DNA of 64,000 nucleotides from Berberis thunbergii. Lineage: Eukaryota > Streptophyta > Magnoliopsida > Ranunculales > Berberidaceae. The notes beneath the pieces are model-generated. The model did no database searches and was not told the origin of the DNA. It saw nothing but the letters and a program-made list of their open reading frames with translations. The translations under genes and the position numbers were made by a program. Below, in pieces: positions 47,790 through 58,572 of the stretch (its first letter is position 1; each line of letters begins with the position of its first letter). Where the stretch lies: the NCBI GenBank assembly GCA_003290165.1, contig QNQO01000201.1, positions 1,054,001-1,118,000 on the forward strand, read 5' to 3'.

Positions 47790-48180
47790 CTTCAGATCTC
47801 ACTCCTTGGCCTTCTTAGCTTTCTTTCTCCTTGACTTCCTTATCTACTTTCTTTATTATGTCAGAGAAAGGTCACAACCCCTAAAAAAAAACCAAATTTA
47901 AGTGAATTAAAAACCCTAGAGATTGATGATGAACAATAATCCCAAAAACAAAAAAGGGAGAGAGAAGACTAGCATATACATAGGTTTTGAGGAGATCAAT
48001 ATCGTCTTCATCGAGTGGGCAAGAGTTCTTCTCGTTGTTGATATCGATATCTTCAGTTTGGGCACCATGATTCAGATGGGAATGGGGAAGAAGATGAAAT
48101 TAAAGGGTTTGCAAAGAAGAACATACCTCTGATTTGATTTCACAGGTAGCAGGAGTAGATCGGTCGATCGTACACTCATA
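47790..48180 (-). other. Exon-like segment of unknown origin in the inner CACTA
   Basis: The minus strand carries an acidic readable stretch (EDIDINNEKNSCPLDEDDID, then LLKTYVY, about 48070-47985) and exon-like borders (CAGAG|GTATGT near 48125; GGAAGT|GTAAGT near 47765). It may be a further captured fragment or the leader of the chimeric unit; no family was recognised. Confidence 0.3.
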
Positions 48181-48436
48181 TATCTTTCTGTGTCGATAGT
48201 CCCTCTCTCAGTCCCTGGCTCTCTGCGTCTATGGGCAACAACAACAAGCTAACAACAACAACAAAACACCCCAAATCTCAGCGATTTCTTCTCTCACAAA
48301 AACCCCAAATCTCTCATCGATTTATTTTCTCTCACAAAAACCCCAAATATCTTTGCTGGGGTTTGGGTGATGCACGACTCCCAAACCTATTTGCGGCCAA
48401 AGTTTTTTTTTGTGTATATATTATTTTAAAAAATTC

Positions 48437-49236
48437 ATTGGGAAAGGCTTACACCTTAGCAACCATTTTTTATTTGTAAAACTTAGTGACAACTAATATG
48501 CTATCCCAAATGTTTGAATTAGCTATGGTTTTTTTTTTCTTCTGAATTTAGCCACGATTTTCCCGTCACAAGCACAGTTTTATGATTATGCCCTTGGTCA
48601 ACTACCAAAAGCATTAGTGACAATGTTTTTCTATCTCAAATCTTTTAATTAGAATCAGAATCAGTTTTTTCGTTTCCAGCAATTGAAGCTATTAATCCTT
48701 TTTTTTTGTAGTGGTGACGACTTATACCGTAGCAACCAATTTTTATTTGTAAAACTTAGCGACAACTAATATGCCGTCGCAAATGTTTTAATTAGCTATG
48801 GTTTATTTTGAATTTAGCCACAGTTTTCCCGTCACAAGCACAGTTTTTATGATTATGGTATTGGTCAGCTACCAAAAGCATTAGTGACGGTATTTTGCCG
48901 TCTCAGATATTTTAATTAGAGACAGAATCAGACTACCGTCTCTAGTATTTGTAGCTATTAATCATTTTTTTGTATTGGGGATGGCTTATACCGTAGCAAC
49001 CGGTTTTTATTTGTAAAACTTAGCGACAGCTAATATGCTGTCGCAAATGTTTTAAATAGCTACGGTTTATTTTGAATTTAGCTACCGTTTTCCCGTCACA
49101 AGCATGGTTTTTATGATTATGGTCTTGGTCAACTACCAAAAGCATTAATGACAGTATTTTCCTGTCTATAATCTTTTAATTAGAGATGGAATCAGACTAC
49201 CGTCTTTAGTATTTGTAGCTATTAATCAATTTTTTT
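48437..49236. repeat. Triplicated CACTA 3' subterminal block
   Basis: Three tandem units of about 250-275 bp: 48437-48713, 48714-48973, 48974-49236. Each reads GGCTTA(T/C)ACC.TAGCAACC, AAACTTAGCGACA, CCCGTCACAAGCA, GTCTTGGTCA(A/G)CTACCAAAAGC and ends AGCTATTAATC plus a T-run. Only the first keeps a clean GTAGTG terminus; the second ends GTATTG and the third runs into GGTGTGTGTG. Confidence 0.85.
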
Positions 49237-49238
49237 TG

Positions 49239-49269
<31 letters not shown>

Positions 49270-49272
49270 GTT
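49237..49272 (+). repeat. (TG)n followed by a G-run
   Basis: About 16 nt of TG then about 18 G. It joins the third CACTA unit to the right part of the hAT-like element and could be an expansion of the original GTAGTG/GGG junction. Confidence 0.85.
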
Positions 49273-50313
49273 GCCTCCCTCAACTTTCAAAATATTTTGA
49301 CTATATATTAGTCATAAAAAAAATTAATTATATAGTTTATTCAATTATTTGAATATGTTTTGTTGGTGCAGTGGTTGGAAGTTAATTAGTTTTAGTAAAT
49401 GATCCGAATTCAATACACTTCAAGCGCAAAATTTCCTTTTTTTTTTTCAAAGTTTCAATGCAAATTTATTAGTAATTGCAAACATTAAAAATTGTTTAGT
49501 TTAATACAAGTTTATTTTAAGTCCTCTTGGTGCGTATGATTTATTTGTGGCTATTCACAATTACTACTTTTGTCATTGTGACCTGCCCCTATTTTTTGTT
49601 TTCATCGCAATTTTATGTAATTGCAAATAGTAAATAAATGAATTCCTTGTTCACAAGTTGTTTAAGACCTCTAACAAAAAAAATATTTGAAATTAATATC
49701 TAAAATAATACCCCAATTCTAAGCAGCTAGGCTTTATAGCCACTTTTCAGCCAGATTTTGGGCTTTTACACTTCTACTCCTTCTATAGATAATGTTTGTG
49801 GTTGTGTTTTAAAGAGAATGGGTAAAAGTGTAAAAGCACCCAAGCCTGGCAAAAAAATGACTTTAAAGCCTGATTGCTTAGACAAACTCAAAATAATAAC
49901 TATAGAATTTAATGAAAATATATACCATTAGCAAACTCGTACAAGATTTGAGCCTTATATAAACATTTTTTTTCTATGAAATTGTATTAAGATCATATTA
50001 TGTTCGGTAATTTCAGATTTTTTTTAGCTTCAACTAGATACTTATCCTAATTATTTTATGATTTTAGTTATATATTCTAGTTATTATGCTCGTTTTCCCC
50101 TTGCTAAGGTTATCGATATTGCGACCATATTTTAACTTAAAATTGGACTACACTAGATTCAATTTGGTATATTCAATGTATTTTTGATAGTTGTATTTTT
50201 TATTAGTTACTAGCTCAGATAGGAAATTATTTTTTGCTCCACCCTTGATAACTACTATTATCAATTAATAATTGTTTGCCGCCCCTATGACTAAATTCCT
50301 GGGTCCACAACTA
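49273..50313. other. Right part of the hAT-like element
   Basis: AT-rich sequence beginning TTGCCTCCCTCAACTTTCAA, the usual inner end of CAGGGGCGGA-type hAT repeats, and running to the right terminus. No open frame of note. Confidence 0.5.
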
Positions 50314-50793
50314 TGTATAGCACTCTGCAAATGCGCACGACTCACTAACAACATAACTTGCAAAAACTATCATCTTTACCGCCACAAAAAAATGGTAACT
50401 GAAACAAGTTTGACATTAAATATCTTGTCCAAATAACATAGCTATATAACAACTTAGGTACATCACAAACCATGAAGTGACCCATAAATATTGCCTCCCT
50501 GCCAAACCAGATCTACTACTCAAAGTTCAACAATTCCAGCAAACTCAACACAATACCAACAACCCATATATTATATTTGAAACCCATGGATCAAAATTCA
50601 AAATTTTCAACAAACTCACAAGGATCCAACTAGACCTCCATCCAAACATGAACCCAACATCAAAAAATTTAATATAAACAAAAAACCAGACAGTTCAAAC
50701 ACCAATAAGGCAACAGTTCAAACACCCCTACTTGCCACGGTGTTTCTTTGGAACATTTGACCCAAAGGCTCATACTATCTATAATGTTGAGGT

Positions 50794-52030
50794 TTATTGG
50801 TTTCTATGGGTAAGAAACACTGCTAGAGTAAGCATTATTTTAAGCACTGTAAAAGTGTGATTTGAAAACACAACATAAGCGGTAGTGCCAACCTCCCACA
50901 ACTCATTCAACTCGTAAATCAATGAGTGTAAATACATGTCAATGGCATTTCCAGGGCTTCTCGGTCCTGGTATCAACATAGTCAATAAAAAGGAAGGTTG
51001 CTTTATACTCATCCATGGAGGTAAATTGTAAACCGAAAGCACCACAGGCCATGTGCTATGATCACTCCTCATTTGGTTGAAAAGATTAAATCCATCACTT
51101 GCTAAACCTAACTGCATATTTCGAATTTCTGACATAAACTCGGAGAACAGGTTATCTAAATGCTTCCATGCTGGAGAATCAGATGGATGCCTCATAAACC
51201 CATCCTTAAGAAATTCAGTTTCGTGCCACCTCACGTGTTCAACAGTATGCTTTGATATATAAAGCCTCTTCAATCTTGATTTCATGGGGAAGTACCACAT
51301 GACCTTGCCTGAGATTTTTCCTCCAGAAGCACTCCCAACGACGTTAACTTTATACCTTGATGTGCCACACATGGAACATGTAGTTAACTTTGGGGTATCT
51401 TTCCAATAGATCATGCAATTAATAGGCCAAGCATCAATCTTTTCGTGTGTGAGACCCAACTCCTTTATAAGCTTTCTTGCCTTATAACAAATTTCATGAA
51501 AGCAATTCTCTTCGAGCAACACGTCTCTAATCAACTCAAGTAGCTTGGTGAATATGTTGTCTGGAATATTTCCTAAACACTTGACCTGATACAATCTTAC
51601 AATAACCTCTATTTTATTGATTTTTTTACAAGCAAGATACAACTCTTCATCTACCTCTTCAAGCAATTTGAAAAAAGTTTTAGCCTTTTCCGAACGCCCT
51701 TCCACAATATGAGGTTCTATAGACGACCCACCGGCTTCCTCCGTGAATGATGGTGCAAACATATCATTAAGAAAATCATGAACACCAGTCATCTCCCATC
51801 CCAATTCGTTTTCTATGTTTGTTACACTTTATTCTCCAATGTTAGGCTCCCCAATACCGCCACCAAGCTTTCTTAAATTTTGTATCCATATCATGTCATA
51901 CGAGATGCTCCACAATAGTTTTTCTGTCGAAAAATATCGATTAAAGCATTTCTTACGAGGACATCTGAAGTTAGTTGGTCCAACACCATTTGCAAATTGC
52001 AATTGCTTGATCCAAAAATAAATTAATCCC
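50794..52030 (-). pseudogene. CACTA TNP2-type transposase fragment
   Basis: The 336-codon minus-strand frame (51804-50794) carries TNP2/Transposase_21 blocks: a conserved CMIYWKD, CSMCGTSRYK zinc-type pair, MWYFPMKSRLKRLYISKHT, RHPSDSPAWKHLD, LGLASDGFN, STWPVVLSVYNLPPWM and LIPGPRSPGNAID. Just upstream on the same strand (about 52020-51815) is the transposase-associated N-terminal domain (FANGVGPTNFRCPRKKCFNR), separated by a TAA. The C-terminal half of the transposase is missing after TTAYVVFSN. In the domain order of En/Spm this pairs with the TNPA-like ORF at 42462-43510. Unusually long open frame for this window, but not complete. Confidence 0.88.
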
Positions 52031-52149
52031 CTCTGTGTGGGCTTCTAAGTATTGAGGTATTTCCAACCAACTCCTATCAATGTTCTAGCTTTTAAGAGTT
52101 GCAAAAAATTTCAACTCTAAGTGAATTTTGCAACTGTTCCTACAACTTT

Positions 52150-53440
52150 CTTCAAGCCAAACAAAGTACTCAGTCCTTAGATTGGATAAATACTTCGTTA
52201 GATGAGTTAAGGTCTATGAAGGACAATGACATTTGGGATCTTGTCTAGTTGCCTAAGGGTGTGAAACCAATTGGATGCAAATGGTTTTTTTTTTTTAAAA
52301 CCAAATGAGATTCAAAAGGCAACATCGGGAGATATAAGACACATCTTAGCGCTAAAGATTTTATTCAAAAGGACTTTGATTAAAAAAAATTTCTCTCCAA
52401 TTTCTAAGAAATACCCTTTTAGAATTATTATGACACTTGTAGCTCATCATGATTTAGAGCTACATAAATGGATTTTAAGACTGCATTTTTGAATGAAAAT
52501 GTTGAAGAAACTATTTATATGAAACAACCACAGAGTTTTGAGATTAAAGACTCAGAACATAAAGTTTGTTAATTGAAGAAATCCATCTATGTCTTAAAAG
52601 AAGACATCATCATTGGTATAAAAAGTTTGATCAATTTCATTTTTCGTTTTGAGGAAAATCTGATTGATCAATGTGTTTGTCATAACATTAGTGTGAGCAA
52701 ATTTATTTTTTAGTGTTATATGTAAATGACATTCTACTTCAAAATTGTGCCATAAGTTTATTTATTTCAACAAATTTTTTATTAAGTTCTTTTTTCCTAA
52801 AATATATTTTGTGATAGGCATACAAACTAATCATACTGATCACATAATATTATTGGTATATCACATTAGATACTTGTTGAATTAGCATTTATTAGGTTCT
52901 TTGCATTAGATAAAGTACTTATTGTTACGAGTGATAAGTTAAGTTTGCTCCAATGTCCAAATAATGATTTATATGAAAGGAATACATGAAAATTATCTCT
53001 CATGCATAGGTAGTAGAGAGTATAATGTATGATAAAAATATCCATGTTAGAATATTATGTATATCATTGAACTGTAAGACGTACATTTCAGACCGAAGAA
53101 TGATTATTAACCAACGACTATTGCAGTATTAAAAAAGAGTAAAGTTTGTGCTCACATACTACAGATCTAATTAGTTGGATTAGATATTCAAATTGAGTTT
53201 TAAGTTTATTGCCCGGATAATAGAATTCTTTGTCTGATGCAAAAATCTTATCTAACACTATGGTTAAATAATGTTTATTTCATGGCTTCATGCTATCGAT
53301 TTAATTGAGAAACATTATGAAAGAAAGTCATAGATTGTATTTAAAGAATGACAATAGTTCATTCTAAATTATATCGACTTAAAGTTTTTGTCATTAAAGA
53401 ATAAGTTCAGAATCATTTTATGACAATTGATTTTAATAAC
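52150..53440 (+). pseudogene. Ty1/copia RT and RNase H remnant
   Basis: Plus-strand pieces in several frames: DIWDLV-like start and LPKGVKPIGCKW (52230-52290), FSPISKKYPFRIIMTLVAHH then DLELH (52390-52470), KTAFLNENVEETIYMKQPQS (52475-52535), then weaker RNase H-side blocks (GSREYNVRY near 53010, YCPDN, VIKE.VQN near 53400). The order matches copia reverse transcriptase to the end of RNase H. Dozens of stops show an old copy. The catalytic YVDD region reads as YVND-like near 52722. No LTR found. Confidence 0.75.
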
Positions 53441-53920
53441 ACATATCACACTACAAATTATTTATGGGTCATTTGCATAGTGCCCCCTATTATTATTGAT
53501 TTTTTCAGGTTTACCCCTAGAATAAATGCGTATTGCACTTCCTCCCAAGACTACCAATCAACGTGCCTTGACTGTCAAGGCACATATTAGTTTCGAAAGG
53601 CCACATTTTACTGCCCAAAATACCCTTTAATGATCTGAAGGTTGAGATTCAAAGTTGAAGTAGCTAGATGCAATTAAAATCTCATAATCTGAGGGCTGAG
53701 ATTCAAACTTCCCATTAGCCGTTAGGATAATCCGCCTTCTCCTCCTTCACCACCACACTCTCCACTTCACAACCACTAATACTCGCATCTGCTTCTACTA
53801 CTACATCTACATGTTATTTCACTATAGATAAAATATTTGGAGTGGAAAAGCTTGTGCAAACCAAAGTTTTGAAGTTAAGCTTAAGTTGCAGGTCATCTTC
53901 ATCCTCTCTTAGGTCTGTTC
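53441..53920. other. Gene-free stretch
   Basis: Starts CACTACAAATTATTTATGGG (could be a lone CACTA-like terminus) followed by a GTGCCCCCTATTATT segment, the style of inner ends of long-TIR elements. No partner terminus was confirmed. Confidence 0.35.
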
Positions 53921-54942
53921 TGTTTTAGTGGGCAACATTAAATTTAAATTTATTATATGGGGTTAAGTTACTGCAAGTAATTTGTAAACATGAAGTTTAA
54001 CAACACTTAATTGATTTTCTTACCCATGCTGTCACAAGCACAATCAAACAAGTGAATAGGAGGTTTGAAATAGACATGATTTTGAAGGAGTGCATATAAA
54101 ACACAATGTAAATACATTTGATGTTTATTGGATGTTCTTGCAACATAGTTTGACATAGCACATTGTAATAAAATTCCGCAACATCTTTGCAAAAACTTGA
54201 TATACACAATGCAATTCAAACGACACAACATCCTTGCAAAACCTGACATATACAATGGTCATTCAAATGACACAACATCCTTGCAAAACCTGACATAGCA
54301 ATGCCACTTTCAAATGCCTTAAAATCCATGCATACTGACATAACACAAAACCAACCTTAATTTACAAGCATTCAATACCATTCAGTACCTAATAGTTTGA
54401 AGTTACAAACATTCAATACCATCCTTACTCCAAGTGCTTTGTCCTCTTGCAAATTGAGTTTGTTGCCTCTTGCCCCTACCATTCCTAGCCTAGAACACTG
54501 GATTAACAGGTGGCCTGATTGGTGGAAGGCTAATTCCTTGTGCAAAGGGCTGAGTTGGGAGGTTTACTTCTTCCTCTTCCATTCCACTACTATTTTTTCA
54601 CCCCTTGGCTTGTTGTTCCCAGCTCTCCTGAATCTAGGTCCCTTGGACTTCTTAGATGATTTCCTTCTGAACAACTTCTTCTTCATCCTCATCTCTTATC
54701 CTCTCTTATTGGTCTCCATTGGTTTTGGACTTCAAAATCTTGCATACTCCTTCAAAATCGTGCATATCATATTCACTTATTTGATTGCGCGGATTGCAAT
54801 GCAAGCATGAGATTTGCATGAAAAAACACAATTTTTTATTACACTTTCCCTTTATAACAAATTATTGGTCTCCTTCTAATAAATTACTGGCAGTAACTTA
54901 ACCCTATATAATAAATTTGAATTTAAGAATGCCCCCTGAAAC
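53921..54942. mobile_element. Element bounded by 62-bp inverted repeats
   Basis: Left arm 53921-53982 and right arm 54881-54942 are imperfect complements (core AAATTTATTATAT..GGTTAAGTTACTG). Length is 1022 bp. Inside are a 47-bp tandem array (54179-54320) and a minus-strand lysine/arginine-rich readable stretch (KKSKGPRFRRAGNNKPRG, 54590-54670) of unknown origin. Long TIRs suggest a Mutator-like origin, but the flanks were not resolved. Confidence 0.5.
54179..54320 (+). repeat. Tandem repeat, about 47-bp unit, three copies
   Basis: Units begin AACATC(C/T)TTGCAAAA, contain GACATATACAATG and end TTCAAA(T/C)GACAC. The second and third copies are almost identical over their first half; the first is more diverged. 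Confidence 0.8.
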
Positions 54943-57532
54943 ATAACATGGTCTGCGAGAGGTTGAAGATGACATGCAACTCTCAATAAATGTCCACTGA
55001 TATGATGAAATGAAAATAGCCGACTTGACTTACCTCTATGATGATGTTCTAAACTGAAATCTATAAATGAAATAACTCATATCTAAGGTTTGTGTTACCT
55101 TTATGTAATGAAACCCTAACAAAACCCTAACTTCAAAACTTGGGTTTGCTAAAACTTTTCCACTTCAAATACCTTTGATCTACAACAAAATAACATGTGA
55201 GGAACTCAAATTTCATGGGAAGCTTTGAATTTGAATAACTTTGCTTAAACGAACCACTCTTTCATCTTCCCCATGTTGAATTCCTCCACTCTCCATCTCT
55301 ACAATGGTATGATCAGCTAGATGTAATCTTTTGTCGTCCACGTGTGTGGTTCAAGTAACAAATGGTTGAGATCAGCAAGTTCTCACATCGTGCGTGATAC
55401 TAAAGAAATGGGATAATGTAGTTCATTAAACAATATGCAATATATTTTTGTAGAAAACAAGTAGATTCATAAATTTAACTTGGTTAAACAAATACATAGA
55501 ATTAGTTTGTAAAATGTGAAACTAAATACAATGTACAATATTGAAGAAAATAAGGAACCTTGATAAATTAGTAAGTTACAAATAAATCAATAATTTATGA
55601 ATTTATCGATTATTTAATATTCGAGAGGCTATTAATTATATTCCTCCACACAATGGCTTAATATTTTTGGCCAAAGTTCCAGAATCCTTCTAGTGGATTT
55701 ACTATCTTCTTCATATATTTCTGATTGTGCTCATAGTTGTTTCTTTTACTACTGTAAGGTTCTCTCGTGCTTATAGATATTACCATTCTCATTAGGGGTG
55801 ACCTATTAGTTAATCATATCCTTCTCTTTCTGATGTGGATCAAAATGAGCTTCAGTAGCCCTTGGCCAAAATATTAGTAGTAGTAGCTTCATATAAAGTT
55901 GTTTAGTAACATGACTCAAGAATTACTTTGAAAATGCAATCAATTTTACAAGATGAATTGACTTGGGGGCGATGAGATAGGAATGGAACTTTCCATCGAC
56001 ACACTAATCCTCGACCAAGAAAATATTGTACCTAATTGGTGAAAACCTAGGTCGAGCACTTCAATGAATTTTACAGTTAAAATTTAATTTATGGAAGAAA
56101 AAAACTTACATTTGCGCTAAATATAGGTGTTTGGGAAGAATAGGGGGAAAGTTGTACAATGGATATGGATTTGAATTGAATTCCAAGAATTATGTTGACT
56201 TTAAGTTCAACAAGCATATTCATCAACAAGAGGGCCAAAGGGTAGACTCAACCCAAACAACAATAATTTATTTATAAAATTCGCCTCCCCTCTTGAGCCA
56301 TAAGCACACTACAATAAAAGGGTTTTGTTACTGCTCTTACATGTTGCTAAAATTAGTTGTAACACTTTTGTGCCCTTTTAATAATTGTATCATCAACCAT
56401 CCCATACCACTGGCATAATTGCATCATGATGCAATTAATACTAATAGGACGTTGGCTTCATTTTACAACTCATACCGAATTTATATAGTTACATATACTA
56501 ACTAATATTGATTTCAGATGAAGATGATTCTCAATTTTGCTTTGTATCATGAAAAAACTATAAATACTTTTAAACATTTACCAAATAAAAAAGCTAAAAA
56601 TGGATAGTACACATCCAAAATCTTCATAACTACTTCTACATTCAAATCCCAAAAGTACGTATAGCAAAACCCACATTTTAAATGAATTTCAAGGTAAACA
56701 AGTAGTTAACAATCCGATACATATAATAAAAACCAAAAAATAAAGTAAAGAAATGTGAATATAAGACAACAAAATTCAACATCTCTGTTTGTCACTGGCC
56801 CCAACAGGGAAAAATAGAAGCTAAAACACATCCCGATAGCAAAAACATCACCATTGGGTTAGTTCCAAATGCTTCGTTTTCCTAAGTAGAAACCACTATC
56901 ATTCATGTTTTACTGCAACAAAATTCTCTGGTTAATTTTTCAATATTAACTCGAACTCCTTGGTTACCTGCAAAAATCAAAATAGATAAAACAATCACAA
57001 AACACAAGTATATATACATGGAACCTTTAAACATAGATGATATCAAATGTGTTAAAGTGATGGTGGTGAAAGGGTCCAGATGAAATCACTCAACTAGATA
57101 AAAAAAATCTACATAGTAATAACATAAACTTTGATTATATAACATGAATCTATTGGAGGAGAAAGACGAAACGAAAACGATCAACAAGTGCTAATACTAA
57201 GATCAACCATCATATCTATTGATCAGACCAACAAGGAAACAATTTCACTAGGAAGTCATAAAGGAGAGTATGCTTACTGCATTTGAAGGAGATGGCTAGC
57301 AGTGCAAGGGTGGGACAACATGAACTATATAAATTCAGTAATAACTTGATGAAAAGGGGAGTCTAGAAATGTCTGCCCTGACAAGAGCAAGATTGCTGCA
57401 AAGTCTAGAAGTATATAAATCAGTAATATCCATTCTCTTTTGAAATTTAATTATTTATCTTATCTACTCGAGAAAGTAAATTAATATCTGAGAAACAAAT
57501 GAATTTCCACAGAGAAAAAAACCTTACGCATG
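54943..57532. other. Gene-free AT-rich stretch
   Basis: No credible coding region. A CACTACAATAAAAGGG motif at about 56309 resembles a CACTA-type terminus but has no visible partner. Confidence 0.5.
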
Positions 57533-57541
57533 GTAAAATAC

Positions 57542-58381
57542 GGATTGAGGGGGGCTCATGCGCACAAAACACATGACCCCCTCATGTGCACTAATCTGGA
57601 TCGTTAGATCTATTGAACGGTCCAAATTCATGGATTTGAAAAAAAATTATTTCAACAACCACAAACCCATCATTTCCATCTTCATCTGCTTGTTCAATCT
57701 CACTATAGGGATCGGGGATTTCGATGGTTGATGTTTAAGCAACACAGTCTTGTCCCTTCTTCTAGAGAAGTGAAGCTTCACCTCCCCACATTTGAAGTTT
57801 CTAGTGGAAGAGAAATAACAAGAGGAAGTCATCTTAATGAGAATAAACTATGTTATTAAGGTGGATTCTTTGCCATGGAATCTGAAGTAGAAGAAAGAGC
57901 ATAAAGAAATAAAGTGTGCATAAATTGGAGAGTTTGAGAATATTAGTTGGGTTTTGGTTGCTTGGCTTGGTAGATTGGAATGAGTGGTGGTTGTGTTCCT
58001 TTACAACCACGGTTATTTTATCCACTCTTTGATCTTGTAGCTGTTGAATCTGATATGGGGTAAGTGAGTTAAGCCCTATTGAACCAGATTGGTTTAGACC
58101 CATTAAATTAAAAGGGGTTGCAAAGTATTGATTGTGAAGATATGATTCAGTGGGTGCAAAAGAAGATACAGAGTAGGCGTAGGGAGAAGGAGATGAGTTG
58201 AATGAAATGTTGAACAATGAAATGTTGAACAAGTAGATGAAGGTGGAAATGATGGGTTTGTGTTTGTTGAAATAGTTTTTTTTTTCAAATCCATGAATCT
58301 GGACCGTCCAATAGATCTAATGGTTCATATTAGTGCACATGAGGGGTCCTGTGCTTTGTGCGCATGAGCCCCCTTCGATCC
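57542..58381. mobile_element. Pack-MULE-like element with about 165-bp TIRs
   Basis: Terminal inverted repeats 57542 to about 57705 and about 58215 to 58381: GGATTGAGGGGGGCTCATGC outside, GGATTTGAAAAAAAA and ACAAACCCATCATTTCCA further in. Flanks GTAAAATAC (57533-57541) and GTAAAATAT (58382-58390) give a 9-bp duplication with one mismatch, the Mutator signature. No transposase. The 500-bp interior has codon-like sequence on the minus strand (57834-58232), so gene capture is likely. Confidence 0.8.
57834..58232 (-). CDS. Open frame inside the Pack-MULE, possibly a captured AP2/ERF fragment
   Basis: 132 codons, uninterrupted. Residues 15-68 (SSPSPYAYSVSSF.., FNLMGLNQSGSIGLNSLTPY, QIQQLQDQ) resemble the N-terminal activation region of RAP2.4/DREB A-6 type ERF proteins, which carry a GLN.LTP.QI.QIQ motif. 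No AP2 domain follows. The first residues come from the element's TIR. The tail (LCTLYFFMLFLLLQIPW) is hydrophobic and unrelated. The parent assignment is tentative. Confidence 0.4.
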   Translation of the reverse strand: MFNISLFNISFNSSPSPYAYSVSSFAPTESYLHNQYFATPFNLMGLNQSGSIGLNSLTPYQIQQLQDQRVDKITVVVKEHNHHSFQSTKPSNQNPTNILKLSNLCTLYFFMLFLLLQIPWQRIHLNNIVYSH

Positions 58382-58421
58382 GTAAAATATTTTCATCTTT
58401 TGTAATAAAATCCCCTGATTT

Positions 58422-58572
58422 TAGGGGGCGAGGCCTAGAGAGCAAGGTGGTAGCAAGGCCTGTCCACCACCATCCATCATTCTAGAAATGGATACATGGT
58501 GGGCATCTCTAGGATAATGGATTGTGGTGGGCGAGCCTTGTGCCCACCTCGCTCTCTGGGCCTCGCCCCCTA
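58422..58572. mobile_element. Foldback MITE, TAGGGGGCGAGG family
   Basis: 151 bp; arms of about 57 bp (TAGGGGGCGAGGCCTAGAGA.. to ..CACCACCATCCAT and complement) around a short spacer. Ends and layout match the foldback at 25662-25794. It lies only 32 bp from the Pack-MULE duplication. Confidence 0.75.

Larger units (their letters stand above)
44265..49236. mobile_element. Inner CACTA element with captured gene fragments (Pack-CACTA)
   Basis: Left terminus CACTACAAAAAAAAGT at 44265. The right side has TTTTTTTTTGTAGTG (ending 48713), the complementary terminus. Subterminal GTCGCTAAGTTG / AACTTAGCGACAAC motifs occur near both ends (44400-44770 and 48440-49060). The 3' subterminal block of about 260 bp is present three times in tandem, so the original end may be near 49236. 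No transposase was recognised between the ends. Instead the interior carries spliced-type exons of a GH35 beta-galactosidase and an ANTH-domain gene, all on the minus strand. Target flank is GGG on the left; the right flank is blurred by a G-run. Confidence 0.75.
44234..50313. mobile_element. hAT-like element carrying a nested CACTA
   Basis: Left end CAGGGACGGACC; right end GGGTCCACAACTA, whose complement retains GGACC. An exact 8-bp duplication TGTATAGC is at 44226-44233 and 50314-50321. Without the nested CACTA it is about 1.1 kb. The join TTGTGGGG | GGGTTGCCTCCC across the insertion resembles the common CAGGGGCGGA..GGGGGGC plant hAT repeat, as also seen at 6923-7836. The terminal repeats are diverged, so confidence rests on the duplication. 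Confidence 0.6.
41763..52030 (-). mobile_element. Outer CACTA (En/Spm) element, broken by nested insertions
   Basis: Left terminus CACTACTACAAAAAATGGGC at 41763, followed by subterminal repeats of CCGCCAGAA/CCGCCAAGAA and GGGCGACAC-type motifs (41800-42330). On the minus strand lie a TNPA-like second ORF (42462-43510) and a TNP2-type transposase (50794-52030), the En/Spm gene pair. Between them sits a hAT-like element (44234-50313) carrying a second CACTA. No right terminus was found: sequence after about 52030 is a copia remnant, so the 5' end may be truncated. Confidence 0.7.

Noticed and set aside
53451..53480. CACTACAAATTATTTATGGG as a CACTA terminus
   Set aside because: No complementary terminus, no subterminal array and no transposase tied to it. 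The motif alone is too short.
54397..54810. 137-codon plus-strand hydrophobic frame
   Set aside because: Opposite strand of a Lys/Arg-rich stretch inside an inverted-repeat element. The hydrophobic reading is a shadow.
56309..56330. CACTACAATAAAAGGG as a CACTA terminus
   Set aside because: Same reason: isolated 5' motif without partner end or target duplication.
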